From Proteromonas lacertae (taxonomy: Eukaryota; Sar; Bigyra; Opalinata; Proteromonadidae), in contig NGBS01000021.1 in NCBI GenBank assembly GCA_002245135.1, positions 62,001 to 126,000 on the forward strand: a DNA stretch of 64,000 nucleotides, in the 5' to 3' direction. The notes beneath the pieces are model-generated. The model saw only the letters and a list, made by a program, of their open reading frames with translations. It made no database searches and had not been told where the DNA came from. Made by a program: the position numbers and the translations under genes. Position 1 is the stretch's first letter. Every line of letters begins with the position of its first letter. Shown piece by piece: positions 13,501 to 26,840 of the stretch.

Positions 13501-16500
13501 AAAGTAAATCATATAAAGAAGTATTAACATCATTTCTTAATCACTCTCCAATTTCATTTGTTAGTTATGATATTACAAAAATATCAAAGATAGAATTTGG
13601 TAATATAATAATGAATAAACCAGGTATTGTTTATGTAATTAGTCCAGTCAGTGATGAATTAGTATATTATGTTAGTCACTTGCATTATATAAATGCTGTC
13701 AAATCCAATATATTGACATTTGTTACAGTTTGTGAAGAAGAATTGATATATTTTGAAGAAGGAAGTGTAGAAGATTTCAATATAATTGATATATCATTCA
13801 GTGTAATGTTTTATAAAATTGATTTTACAATTATATATGTCACTCCATTTTTACAATTCAATACAAGTTCATTGACAAAGACAACATATATGTTGATGAA
13901 TTTTGTTAAGGATGTGACATCATTTCAAAGATCTCCAACTGCTGCATTAGAAATGATTAGTATTATGTTTGATTATAATAATGATGATGGAAGTAATAGA
14001 ATATTTTACAATAATTATATGAATAAAAGAGCCAAGATAGGTAGAATTAATAAATATAATAAAGTAGATGAAGTATTATTCATATCAAATACCAATGAAG
14101 ATCCTGATCCTTATTATCATCTCTATGATTATAATACAGATAGATGTGTTTTTCGAGGTTCATTATCTAGTTTTAAATCAGCAGGAATAGTAATTTTAGT
14201 TGATTATGAATATGATTTAGTTTTAAAACATTATGTATTTTTCTTATTGGATAGTTTTATGAAAAAAGAGATAAATGGATATAAATATAAAGGTTATGCT
14301 TATATAATATCAAAAGAAGATGAATGTAGAAATGAATTAGAGAAATATGTAAAACATGAAGATATAAATGTTTTAATATCAATAAATATTGATGTTTGTT
14401 CTGAATCCTTATTTACTGAATATGACAAATATAACAAGACAATATGGTTAGTGACAAATAGACCAGTCGAAACTCGTTTATATAATGTAATTAATACTGG
14501 ATTATCAATAACAAGTACAATTAGACCAGTAATAATGCAATTAATATTAAATAGATATAATAGTCCAGTATTAATAATTGTTCATCCAAAATGGAAGAAA
14601 TATTATGAATGGGTTGGAAAATTAATTTCAGAATATGGTCTTAGAATAATAGATGTGATATATTCAAATGATGAAAATATAATTAATAAAGAAGTAAATA
14701 ATTATGTGAAAGAATATTCAAATGGTTTTCATTTGTTTATAGAAGAGAAATCCATCATATTAGAAAGAATAATTGAGAATGTGAATATCAATAGTAATAA
14801 CAATAAAGATGGTTTATTTGATTTTGTATCATTCATTGAATCTCCAGATTACTTTATAGATGATCCTTATTATATAAGAATAGGAACATATTTACATCCT
14901 GCAACAGATGAAGATATGTCAAAATATCCATTATTCTTTAATGATTTAAGTAGAAGATTTAGTGATGGTTATCCACCAATATACAGTTCAATTTATATAT
15001 CGTTATTTTTTCAAGAATATTTGATATCACTTACAGGTTCTCCTAATCTTGATATTTCAATTAGGGATATTTTATTATCACTCCCATTACCTTCTATGGA
15101 AGGTCCATTTTCTTTGGACAGAGGAAATAACTTAAGGAGAAGATTATCAATTGCCTATTCTCCAAAAGGAATCTACACTGAATATTATCTGAATAATACT
15201 GATAGTTATATGAATTTATTTGATGCTTCATATAAAAGTATATCAATTCCAAATTGTAATAATAATCCATGTGAATATAAAAATATTGATGTAATAAAAA
15301 TTGGTTTAATAATTCCAAGTATTAATGAATCTGAAAGAGTGATAAACTCAATTCTTCATCCATTCTATTTAATAGAAAAATATTTCCATATTAATCGATT
15401 TATCCCAACAATAGATGATAAAATGTATTATCCAATTTTACATGTTTGTAATATATCAATAACCAAAACATTTGTAGATTGTGTGAATGAAGTATTAAAT
15501 ATTACTGAAGTATCTTACTTTGTGACAAATTTAGATTATGTAACTAATGAAGGAAATTATGCAAATAGATCATCATATTTACCAAAACATTCATTTAGAA
15601 ATGGATATAGATTTGACTCAATAATATTCAATATTGGTCATACATTATCAGATTATAAAAGTCCATTTTATTCATTAGGAGCATCTGTAGATTCAATGGC
15701 AAATGAAGTATATCTTTCAATAATGAAATCAATAAAACGAGATGTTTATATATTGAGTTACTCTAGAAACAAAATTTCTAAGAGAATAACCTCTTTATTA
15801 AATCAAATATTCATATCATCAGGAAATAATATAAATATAATTGAATATGATAATCCAAGCAAGTCAACAGAAGTATTAAAAGGATGTTATAATTCGTCAT
15901 CTTGTGCTTTTATTAATACATTACCATGTTCAATAAGTAAAAATGTTATGAAAGAATTCAATGAAAAAGGAAAATGTTCAACATATTTCTTATTTCAAGA
16001 TATAGTAACAAATGATAATTTAGAATGTAGTTATGAAGGAACTTATATAGTTCAAGGATATATTTCATCTTTATTAGATACTGATTATTCATTTATAGGT
16101 GAAACAACAAAACAATATGTAGATATTGTAAATTTATATTTAGGAGACTCATACAATATGTATGAAACAAACTGTTATGCTTATGATGTAATATTAATGA
16201 CATTAAGTTCATTTGAAAGAGTTGATAGATATACAATTGATACAGTAAATAATAATCTATTATATAAAGAGTTTGAAAGTGCAAGTGGAACAATATCATT
16301 TGGAGATAGTAATTTGATAAATAGAAACATCTATTTTGCTGAAGTAATTTCTTCAAAGAAAGTAGAAATGATAACTTATAAAGATTTATATTCATCTATT
16401 CCAGAATTACAAGCGTCATCAGAAACAAAGAATGTTTATATTGGTTTGTTGTTAGATTTTGGAGCAAATGAAGAGAGTTTATCAAAACATTTAGTATCAT

Positions 16501-18542
16501 TTGCAGATGCTGTATTAGTGTATATAAATGAAGAGAAAATCTCAAACAATATAACATTCTTCTTGAAAAGATATTCTTTGACTAGAAAGAACAAGACTGA
16601 AGATGTTAATACAATTAAGAATATATTGAATGATAAAGAGATAGATACAATAATTGGTTGTACATCTGGTTATTGTTTCAATTTATTCCTTGAATATTTC
16701 AACAGTGATTATAAGAAACTATTCTATCCAATTATCTCTCCTTATGGTTATATATGTGACAGATACATTATATTATTCTTGCAAAATCCAATCAACAAAA
16801 TACATTCATTAATGAATTCAACTGAAATATCAATAACAGATCATCTGATATTTATATATGACAACAATTCAAAAGAATTGATAAAAATAATGAATTTTAA
16901 GAATAATAAAAAGATTGATCATATTTTATATCCATTTGAAGGTAATATGACAATGAATGATTTTATCAATATGTCTAAAAGTCTAACAATATTTAATTTC
17001 ATCACTTCAGATTATTTAAGAGAATTTGAGATGAGTTATATATTATGTAATAGAATAATAAAATCCAATAGTTTACAAATCTTCTTCTATTTGGATGAAT
17101 ATGAGATTGGTTTAGATATAATGAAAGAATTAGGAAATAACATAATAGTATATTCATATAGTCATGATATTCATTCAACAAGTTCAACAACCTATATAAA
17201 TTATCTCCAAAAGCAATTAAGTACAAATGATTTGTATATAACCAACAAGATGATTACTTATGATGCGATATTTTCAATAGTGGTAAATAGTTATAAGAAA
17301 ACCTATTCATTAACAAAATTAAAACTAAATAAAGAAGAATTGATAGATTATCTTCAAATATCTAGTCATAGTAAAATGAGTTCATATCTAGTAGGAGATA
17401 TATATGGAACAAATTCAAACAGTTTTGAAGACTATTGTTATATATCGGATATAAATATGGATGGTTCAATAAGTAGTACATTTCAATTAAGTGATCAATT
17501 ACTTCCATATCAATATTCAACAGATAGTTGTATTTTATCAAAGAAAGAAATTGCTTATGAATTTTCAAAAGCAATATTCATATTAATATATATTCTTACA
17601 GTACTATTAATAATAATCTTCTTAATCTTATGGTTATTATTAGAAAGATATAAAAGTTCAGCAATATTCAGAGCAGATGAAGTTGTTCTTTTGAGAGGAT
17701 TATTATTGTCTGGCTTAATATCTCCAATTTGTAGTTTTTATACGAATATTAATTTGAATAGTGATACAAAATGTATAGTTAGAATGGCATTTCTTTTATT
17801 ACCATTTGATAATTTCTTTTATCTTTTATCAACTAGTTTATCATGGATAGAGAAAGTATATGGCAATAGTTTGAAGAATGTAGATTACAAAGCCAGATAT
17901 GTGATATTCAAATTATTATTGTTGGATGTTTTGAACATACTGTTTACTGTCATTTATTTATCGATAACTCCTTTTTCCTACTTTGTAAAACATGAAGATG
18001 TGAATAAAAGTGATTATATATCATTTTATTATTATCCTCAATGTTCAATAGAAACAGTTTATATAATTCTGAATTTAATGTTCTTCAGTTTATCATTGTG
18101 TTACAGTTATTATGAATTATATAAAATCAAAATGATTAAAGGAGATTATGAAATATCCAAACATTATACTAGAGCAATATCTTGGTGTGTTTTTATGATA
18201 GTTTTGTTTATTGCTTTTAATGTATTAGTTGAAGAATTTAATGAAGTGTTATATTTACTAGAAGAATTTTTGATATTATCTTATTCAATTGGAAGTAATT
18301 TGATGATTCTATTACCAAAACTATACTTCGTACATGTACATGAAATGTCTATTAGTTCAGGTATGATGTCAACAACAGGAGTGACAACAACAACAGTTGT
18401 TACTAATAATACTTCTAAAAATGTGGAATTTGAAGGATCAAGAGTAATATTTGTGAATAATGGAGGTAAAAAGAAAAACAAAGGAGTTGCTTTAAGTACA
18501 TTAAAAGCTGTTAAAACAGAAGATACTAGATTAAATTATTAA
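7513..18542 (+). CDS. Giant class C GPCR with about nine tandem Venus-flytrap-like modules
   Basis: A signal peptide (MRLFSFIVLLIFEICRG) opens the protein. Removing four introns (7838-7864, 8796-8829, 10588-10618, 10726-10764) leaves 10,899 nt, an exact 3,632-codon frame, with a single 7.8-kb last exon. The ectodomain consists of periplasmic-binding-protein-like (ANF-receptor/amide-binding) modules starting near 7561, 8611, 9737, 10935, 11941, 13050, 14160, 15286 and 16426, a spacing of about 1.0-1.2 kb. The second, eighth and ninth show the classic first strand (ILIGIMSGLNG, VIKIGLIIPS, NVYIGLLLDFG). Module ends resemble the amide-binding signature (YISDINMDGSISSTF). The 7TM_3 domain runs about 17571-18330 and ends LLPKLYFV, matching the class C TM7 motif. 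A tail of about 65 residues rich in Thr/Val and Lys follows. The protein is presumably a plasma-membrane receptor; the ligand is unknown. The family call is firm, the module count is by eye. Confidence 0.85.
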
Positions 18543-18575
18543 TATAAACATAAAATATAAATATTATGTATTTGA

Positions 18576-21500
18576 TTATATATTTTGTGTTTTATGTGTT
18601 TTTCTTCTCTTTTCAGCTTCTTCTTTCTTATTTACTATTAAAATATAATATTAATTATTTATACTCATTATTTTTGCTATATCACTAAGAGATTTCCCTT
18701 CATTCATCTTTCTCTTTTCCATTTCAAATTTCTTTTTCTTTTCTTTCCAATAATTCTTTGAACAAAATGAATTCATAAAACTCAATTGTAATTTAAATGC
18801 TGGAAATAATAATAATGGTTGACTTATATGTAAATTATTAATTGTACTGAAATCGACATCTCTTGTTGGATTTATATATTTATCTATATCACTACAGATT
18901 TCATTCACTTTGAATTCTTGACTGTTGTTTTCATTCAATTGATGAATTGTTGTTAATAATTGTTCTTTTGTTATTGAACCTTTTTGATTTTTATCATATA
19001 ATTTTATTATCATCTTTAATATTTCACTTTCATTTAATAAACAGTAAGGGCCAATTGTTTTTAATGCATTACATAGCGTTATGTGAGTTATTGATTCTTC
19101 TCTTGTATAATATTTAAATAGTCTTTTACTATATTCAGTTATTGGTTCCTATTTAATTAATAAAATAATAATAACAAATGATTGTTATATATACTCCAAT
19201 ATAATTAAACAATTCTTCCATTGTTATAAATCCATATCCTTTATTATCGATTTTATTAAAACATTTTTCAAATTGATTCATTTCATCTATATTCATTTCT
19301 AATTTATCACATTCATTTTGTAATTTCTTTAATTCTTCTTCTTTATATTTCATTAATTCTTCTAATTTCTTACTTGCTTTTTCTTTTATATCACTCAATA
19401 TATAATCTTCTGGATATTTATCCAGTAATTTATCTATATTTACTATTTCATTTTCTATATCAGAGATTCTAGTAAAATCATTATAACTTGGAATATTTCG
19501 TTTATAATATTGAAACCAAATATGAGAATCTTTATCTAATCCAAATTCACTTAAATCAATATCCATTTTCTTATAATGTTGAGAAGATAATTCAATGATT
19601 CTATCACTACCTATTGTTAAAGCAATATTAGATATAAATTGATCAGTTCCTCGATTAAACCATACATTAAACTAATAAATAAATATTAAATAATAATTAT
19701 AAAATATATACTCCATTTTCACCTTCTACTAATTCTTTTCTTTCATAAAAAGAATATTTATAATCACTCATATTTACATACAATTTATTATCTTTTTTAC
19801 TATGAGACAAGATCATCTCACTTATAAATAAAACTATTAAAATAGATAAACAACATTTTTATACATGGATCTTCACATTCTGTATACCACATACTGATAA
19901 CTTCCTTATCATTATATTTCAATGTTCCATTCACTTGAGTATAATAAGGTAATTTCATTTTTTGATTCCTCTTTTGTTCTTTTACAAAATTCTTCATCTC
20001 TTCTTCTCCATATAATATTATAAAATCACTTATTCCTTTTACACTATCATCTGCTGTTGGGATTACAAATTCTTTTAATTTCTCTTCATCACTTTCACTT
20101 TGAATTGAACTTAATGAACCTATTGCTCCGAATGTAAATGGAAATATTTCATCATTATGTTGTAAAAATAATGGAGTAAAAGATTTCTTTGATACTATTC
20201 TCAATATATTATAACAATAATTATAATTATACACATTTTCTTCAACTCTTCATCATGTTTCTTTAAATCTTCAATATCTTCTTTATTTAAGGAGAATTTC
20301 TCTCGTAGTCTTCTTTGTTTTGTTCTTACTTTTTCTACTGTCTGTTTTGCTTCTTCATATTGTTTATCTAATGAAGGATTTCCTAATGGAATTTCTACTT
20401 TATGTAAATCTTTCACTTTCCATGGTTCTGTTTCATACAATTTCGTCCATTTTACTACTGTATACATCAATCTTTCATCTCGATCTTTTAATATTGGAAC
20501 TACTTCTTTCTCTCGACTTACAGTATAAGCAATATCTTTGGATCGATATTTTGTTTCACTTTGACATAATCGATCGATTTCACCTACTATCAGATTTCTT
20601 TGATCTATCAAGTGTGATAATTTTATTGAGTTTAAATGTAATTGATTCGCATAGTCACAATTATTGTGTTTTTCTAAGTTATGTGGATCTAATGTTACTA
20701 CAATTGTTCTGATTGTACCTCGAAATGCATTGATTGTTTCTAAAAATTGACATTTCTCAGCAAAATATTCTTCTATGTGACTTTCTCTTACATTATCATT
20801 GAATAATTGAAGAATTGTATCATTTTCCCAAATAATTAAATAAAATTAAGAAAATGTTTAATGTAAAAATATTAGGGTTTAAAAAAAAAGATATTAATTT
20901 GTCCACTTAAATCTTCTTTCATTCTCAAGATTTCTTCTTTTCTATACCAATCTAATTTTCTGATCAATTTGAACCGTAAATTTTCATGTTCTAATTCATG
21001 AATAACTCTTTTTATTTCATGTTTTATTACAACATCAGGTGATATTTTCTTACTGTATTTTTCTATTTCAACTTTTTCTTCATTTAAAAATTTCAATTCA
21101 GCTTTCATATCAGCCAATTTCTCTTTATTTTTTTCAACTGTTACATCATATTCTAATTGTTTTATTCTTGTGTCAATTGTGTAATCAATTTGATCAATTT
21201 GTTTTATTGAATAAGATATATCTCCATGAAGTGTTCTTAATACATTTTGTTGAAGTTTTAATTCATTTTTTCGATTGTATAAATACTTCATTTGAGCATT
21301 TGTTATGTGTCTATAAATATCAAACCTTTTTACTAATCTTTCATGATAACTATACATTAAATGATTATACGTTATATATATACTCTAAATAGACTTGAGC
21401 TAAACGAACATAAGGCTGTAATAATTGATAAGTTGCTTCATCTCCTTTTTCTTCTGCTGTAAACATTGCTTTATCTAATAAATGACAATTCTTTTGTGCT

Positions 21501-24500
21501 ATTTGATAATTCCTTTCTTCCAATTTATCTATATATAAACATAATAAATATATAATAAAATTAAATAAATACATTCATAATAATATATTCCATCAATTTC
21601 ATCTAATTCCATCAACTTACTTTCATAATCACTCCATAAATCTCTATAAATGTAACTTTTATCTTCACATTCTTTCTTTTGAGCTACTTTATGCTCACTC
21701 TTATATTTTCCTTCTTCTAATAAATTCCTTAACATTTCTCTTCGTTTATCTGTTGGAGTATCTTCAGGTACTTGAGCTAATGATCGAGTGATGTGTTTTC
21801 GAGTTAAATATCCTCTAACTATTCTTTCTATTGCTTTAGCTGCTTCATTTTTCCTTTTATTAAAGTCTTCTTCTTCTTTCTTTTTTCTCATTTCTTTATA
21901 TATTTTTCTTCCTAAAAATCCTCGATAAGTACGTTGTACGAATATTGCTGCTTCTAATCGTTGTTTATTTATATCAACTAGTGTAATTTTTGGCTTTAAT
22001 ACTTTCGATTTAAACCCTTCTTTCATCATTCTTTGCTTGTTTTCTTCATTCTCTTTAAGTTTATTCAATTCTTTCTTTTTCATTTCCAATATTTCACTTT
22101 CTTTATATATCTTTTCTATATCTTCATTGATTATTTTCATTATATTTTCTAAATCATTTGTATTGTTATTGACAGAAGGATTATATTCAATATTTGATTG
22201 AAGAAATTTATAAGCAATATTTGTTAAATCTCGAAGGATTTGATTAACTGTACCATTATGTAGACTTAATTGAATTTGAATAAGATTTTTTGATAAAATA
22301 ATTCTTTCATTAACTTTTAATTTTGCTTTCCATAATACACATAGTAATGGATTTATTTCATTTATTAAATTCTTAAATTCAGGACTTTTTCTGTGATTAA
22401 ATATCATAAACTTTAATATTTCACATTAAATAAGAATTAAAGAAAATATATTCAAAAAGAAAATGAAAAAAAAATGATATGTCATTTTCAATTAATCTTT
22501 CAACTATTTGATTAATATATATTTCATGTTTCGTATCATTTGGATCAATAGATAATTGAATTATATTTATTGTTAATTTACATACAACATCTATCATATT
22601 CTCTATATTATTCAATAATAATAATCCAATATTCTCAGGTAAATATCTACTAATTAAAGTTTGAATAATATAACTCTTCCAATTATTTACTCTTTTATTT
22701 GCTAATTTGTGAATACGTTGAATTGAATTGGTTATTATATATCTTTGTTCAGAATCAGCTGGCATTTTTACTGAATTTAATGTTATAAATACATTTCGAA
22801 TTCTGTCTATTAACATATCAAATGTTCCACAATCATATCTTAAATAATCATTTTCTTTTGGTTCATTGATTTGTAATTGATATAATAACTTGATATGAGA
22901 TTGGGCTTCAGCATTACTATCATATATTATACCTCTTATTCTTTGCATATCTCTTCTTCTATTTACTTCAGTTTCTTCTAAACATGCTAATTTTCTCTCA
23001 CCATATCTTACATACGCTCTTCTCAGTATCAAAATTAAAGAAAAATAAATAATTAAAAAGTTATAAATTTAAAAAAAAGATATAATAATCTTGAATATCT
23101 TCACTTAATTCACATTGTACATCATAATCTAAACAATATTGATAATATAACATTGGTGCAACTCTACTACGATAAGTGGCTTGGATTTTCATTGCTTCTA
23201 ACTCTTGAATCACTGTGTATAATACTTTTCTTCTTCTATAATGCCAAGCTTGAAGTAATAATCTCAAACCTCCAGCTCGATTATTATCAAGCCTAATCTT
23301 ATTGGCTACTTTAATTGCTTGTTTCTTACGGAATAATGTTTGAATATTTATACATAACCTTTCAATTATTGACATTCTTTCTGCTGCTTTCTTTTTTAAG
23401 TCTTTTAATATATTTTTAGCTTCAACTTTTAGCGTATAATAATACCAAGCCATAGATATATTCATAACGGCTAGTCTTTCAGTATTAATTCTTTCTTTAT
23501 ATAAATATTGATAATATTTAGACATATTTCCTTTATAATCAAATCCAATTCCATTAACAAATAATTGTAAATCATCTCTTTTGTTATTGCAATATTTATA
23601 TAATAAACTAATCATCTCTTCATTATCTTCGCTATTGACAGTGTTTGTACAATCAAATATTCGAATAAATGAACAAACTAAAAGAATATGATTTAATGAT
23701 TCAATACTCACTTTAGAATTGATTAAATATAATTCATATAGATTATTATTAAAAGGAATTGTATTACCACTAACATACGTATTACATAATGATAATCGAT
23801 GAATATAAGGATTACGTTGGAATAACGAGTCTATGACTTCATCATTGATATTATTGGTTATTGAACTATCGAATGATTGTATTTCTAAATCTGTTATTTT
23901 AGTACATTTATTAATCAAATAGTAAATACAATCATTGGATAAAACATTGTAAGTTCCAACTTTTAGATACTTCAAATTCACTAATTCACCAAAATATTTA
24001 AATGATATATCCGTTACACCACTATCACAAACGACTAGTTTTTCAATATTTGGACTAAAACATATTAAACTATAAATTCCACGATCTGAGATATTCCAAA
24101 TGCCATTCATATATAATTCATTTAAATTATATAATGGAGTATTTATATTACAAAAGCATTTATCAGTAATTTCATAGATTCCTTGTATATTGATATATTT
24201 TATTGTCTTTAATAAGAATAACAATTGAATTGATTTATCAGTAAACTGTTTATTATTGGAGATATCTATTGATTCAATATTTAACATAAATGGAATTGCA
24301 TTAACCAATCCTTTATCATGAATATTGACAAGATTGTTTGCAATTACTTTCTATTAATAAAAAAGATAATAAGTATATATATATATATACTTTAACATTA
24401 TTCTGAAGTCTAAAAAATGTCAAAAATCCAACATCTGTAACTTGATTACAATTGGATATATTAATGGTCTCTAAACATACACAAGCACTTCCTAATATAG

Positions 24501-26260
24501 CCAACATTCTATCATCTAAATTATTGTTATTCATTAAATTAATCTCTTTGATAGATGTATGTAAAAACAGAAATGAAGTGCCAATGGTGGAGCTTAAACA
24601 ACCTGATGTTATTCTATTACAGCCATCAATATATAAATATTTCAATTCTTTTACATCATCTAATATTTGGTAGATATATTCATCAGTAAAGTTGTTATTG
24701 TTACATAAATAGAGTGTTTCAATATTTACACAATCTATTAATATTATAATAATAATATATATACTTGCTAAATAGATGAGTGTTTCATTCGTTATTTGCT
24801 TATTATCACTTATATTGACATATTTCAACTGTCTTTCGAATTTATTACACAATATTTCAATGGAATAGTAAAAAGAAATAGAATTAAATAAAACTAAATA
24901 TCTTCATAAATATTTATATTTATATCAAAAAAAAGGATATATCTGTAATATTCTTACAATTAGATAAATTAATATAATTGATTTTATTCAATGCATTTAT
25001 TAGTTTAATCAATATTTCATCATTAATAACATCATTATTACTCAAATCTAATTCATTTATATTTTTTCCATATTCACAGATAATATCATAACAACCTTCA
25101 GTTAATTCAATATGATAAGGTAAAACCAATTTATTTATCTCATAATTACTCATCTATATATTATAATTATATATTTATATATTTATACTATTTCCTTCAA
25201 TATTTCTTCATCAAAAGTCCAACAATCAGTTTCTATAAAATCAATTGGTTTTCCAACTTCATATTTAGTATTCAGCCATAATCCACCTTTATCTTCACGT
25301 AGCATGTAATATTTATGAATCATTTCAATTGGAAATAACGATCCTTCAGGGATTCTAGAAGGTGGAGGCATTCTAAATAATAGAAAATAATAATTATTAA
25401 TATTATACAAGTAAAATAATGAATCTGATCCTATTCTTACATCACAACATCTTTTCTTCTTTAATCTATTCATTATTATTATATAATTAATACTTTTCTG
25501 AATTCACACCATAGTTTACTAAATCATTATATGTTACTATTTGATAGTTTTCATTATTATTTGATGATGATGTTGTTGTTACTGGTCTGCTTGATGTATT
25601 ATAGAATGGAGTGGATGGACTGATTGTGTTGGTAGTTACTGTTGTATTGGACCTTGCAGTTGATTCTGCTGAATTATTATTGTTGTTGTTAGATTCATTG
25701 GATGTATCTCTATTTGAAGAATTTTGTTTGTTAGTTATTGTTTTGGTTTTGGAGTTGTTGAATTCTACTGTTGTATTGTTATTGATGAATAATATGTTAT
25801 TGGTAGAAGGAGAAGACTTCGATCTGTGGATTTTTGATTTTATGAAATTATTATGTCTTCTTTTTATACGATTATTCTCCTTTATATATGGCAAATAATG
25901 TTCTTCAAAATGACTGTAATTGCATTCTTCTTTGTGTTTCTTTTGAAATTTATCATATGGTCTATTCATCATAAACAAATAAATATATATATTATTTAAA
26001 TAATACGTTTTAGGCCTATTTTTATCCTTAGTTTTAGGTAATTTGGTTGAAGTATTTGCTTCTTTAGGATGCTTTTTTCCATATTCATCTATTGGTTGAT
26101 CTAATAAATAAGCTGTGCTAGGTCCCGAAGTTTTAGTTGAGTCTCCTCTTGACAAAAGCATTCGCAAATTTTCACGAGATTTAGCTGTGTCTGACATAGT
26201 AATCACATTTTCATCTTTTGATTTTAATGTGTTTGATTTACTCATTTTAATTAGATTCAA
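18576..26260 (-). CDS. Giant LRR / IQ / coiled-coil / EF-hand protein, probably cytoskeletal
   Basis: Hand-joined exons give one protein of over 2,300 residues. The N-terminal exon (26260-25490) is Ser/Asn/Thr-rich and joins through a 28-nt intron to a short globular part (PPPSRIPEGSLFPIEMIHKY). AMN1/F-box-type leucine-rich repeats follow (about 25150-23550; INLSNCKNITD, INISNCNQVTD). Then come IQ motifs (IQTLFRKKQAIKVANKI, IQATYRSRVA, VQRTYRGFLGRKIYKEM, IERIVRGYLTRK) and long charged coiled coils (22100-20250). Two C-terminal EF-hand-like loops follow, DNKGYGFITMEE near 19250-19210 and DKNQKGSITKEQ near 18990-18950; the second has Gln at loop position 12. A 30-nt intron after the ATG AG near 18656 adds a basic last exon ending KTHKTQNI before TAA at 18576. 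IQ plus EF-hand modules suggest calmodulin/calcium control. An axonemal or cortical role is inference. Several introns are ATATC-type. Confidence 0.75.
20836..20894 (-). other. Candidate minor (U12-type) intron with atypical 3' end
   Basis: No GT lies near the exon end, but ATATCTTTTT follows it. The frame resumes at ATT TGG GAA AAT if the intron ends TTTAA after a branch-like TTTTCTTAAT. This join keeps phase 1. The 5' end is strong; the AA terminus is unusual and could be wrong. Confidence 0.5.
22426..22480 (-). other. Candidate minor (U12-type) intron, AT-AA or longer AT-AC
   Basis: The exon ends GAC and is followed by ATATCATTTT with no GT nearby. Frame is kept either by an end at TTTAA (22426) or by a longer AT-AC version ending AATCAC at 22393. 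A branch-like TTTTCTTTAAT is present. The existence of the intron is clear from frame; its 3' end is open. Confidence 0.5.
23026..23083 (-). other. AT-AC minor-spliceosome intron in the LRR/IQ gene
   Basis: The intron begins ATATCTTTTT, has a branch-like TTTTCTTTAAT and ends GATAC. Removal joins DIQDY to LRRAYVRYGERK in phase 1 (T|TG). No GT-AG alternative exists in this stretch. Confidence 0.75.
24868..24940 (-). other. AT-AC minor-spliceosome intron in the LRR region
   Basis: The 5' end ATATCCTTTT matches the U12 consensus exactly and the 3' end is TTTTTAC. Removal joins NITD to YSIEILCNKFERQLKYV in phase 0. This restores a regular leucine-rich repeat (ITDxxIxxLCxxxxxLKYVNIS), an independent check of the join. 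Confidence 0.8.
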
Positions 26261-26365
26261 TAAAAATCAGAGTTTTTGAATTTTAAAACGAAAAGGTTTG
26301 ATTATGTTTGATCCCTTTTTTCTCTTAATTGGATGATTAAATTCTATCATTATTTATATAATTAA

Positions 26366-26840
26366 TTAATTACAGTTAGTTTTATTCTTTTTAATTAAAT
26401 TTTTTCTTCTATCAGCTAATCTACAGTAACTACATTGACGGTGATAGTATGAGGAATTAGACATTGCAAATCTATTTAACATCTTAAATGCATGACATTT
26501 AACACATTTTTTATATTTGTGACCCTTATTTTTGCCATGATGTTCTTCCCAATCGCATATTTCTTTGCGGCTGTATTTTAATGAGCAATTTACGCATATT
26601 ACTCCTGTTCCATTTTTCATTTTGAATAATTCTTCTAATTTAAACTTCTGGTTACAGCAAGAGCATGTTTTTACAGTTTCATTATTTAATATGCTATATA
26701 TATCCTCATTATCTGATGTGAGTAAACTGTAATAGTGTTCGTACAGACTTTCAATAAGGTTATTAGAATTCTATTATACAGATATGTTGAACATATACAA
26801 TTAAATCCAAATCATCGAGTTCTAAATTTTTAGAATCCAT
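26366..26840 (-). CDS. Small CxxC-rich putative zinc-binding protein
   Basis: The start is the ATG at 26840 (MDSKNLELDDLDLI). A 28-nt intron near 26799-26772 is removed, and the frame continues NSNNLIESLYEHYYSLL to a Cys-rich C-terminal half. Cys pairs appear as CSCC, CVNC, CVKC and CSYC, spaced like treble-clef or zinc-ribbon knuckles, with His residues between. The tail is basic (ADRRKNLIKKNKTNCN) before TAA at 26366. Total length is about 150 residues. Zn-binding is inferred from the Cys pairs; a DNA- or RNA-binding role would fit the basic tail but is not shown. I do not recognise the family. It shares orientation with the giant LRR gene, about 100 bp upstream of that gene's start. Confidence 0.65.

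Noticed and set aside
7513-18542. Three separate genes at 7.5-8.8, 8.8-10.6 and 10.9-18.5 kb
   Set aside because: Frame breaks are removed by in-phase GT-AG introns of 31-39 nt, the total length is an exact codon multiple, and flytrap modules continue across the joins.
25487-26260. Separate Ser/Asn-rich gene ending at 25487
   Set aside because: A 28-nt GT-AG intron removes the stop and joins the frame to the LRR gene. Fusion is the simpler model, though not proven.
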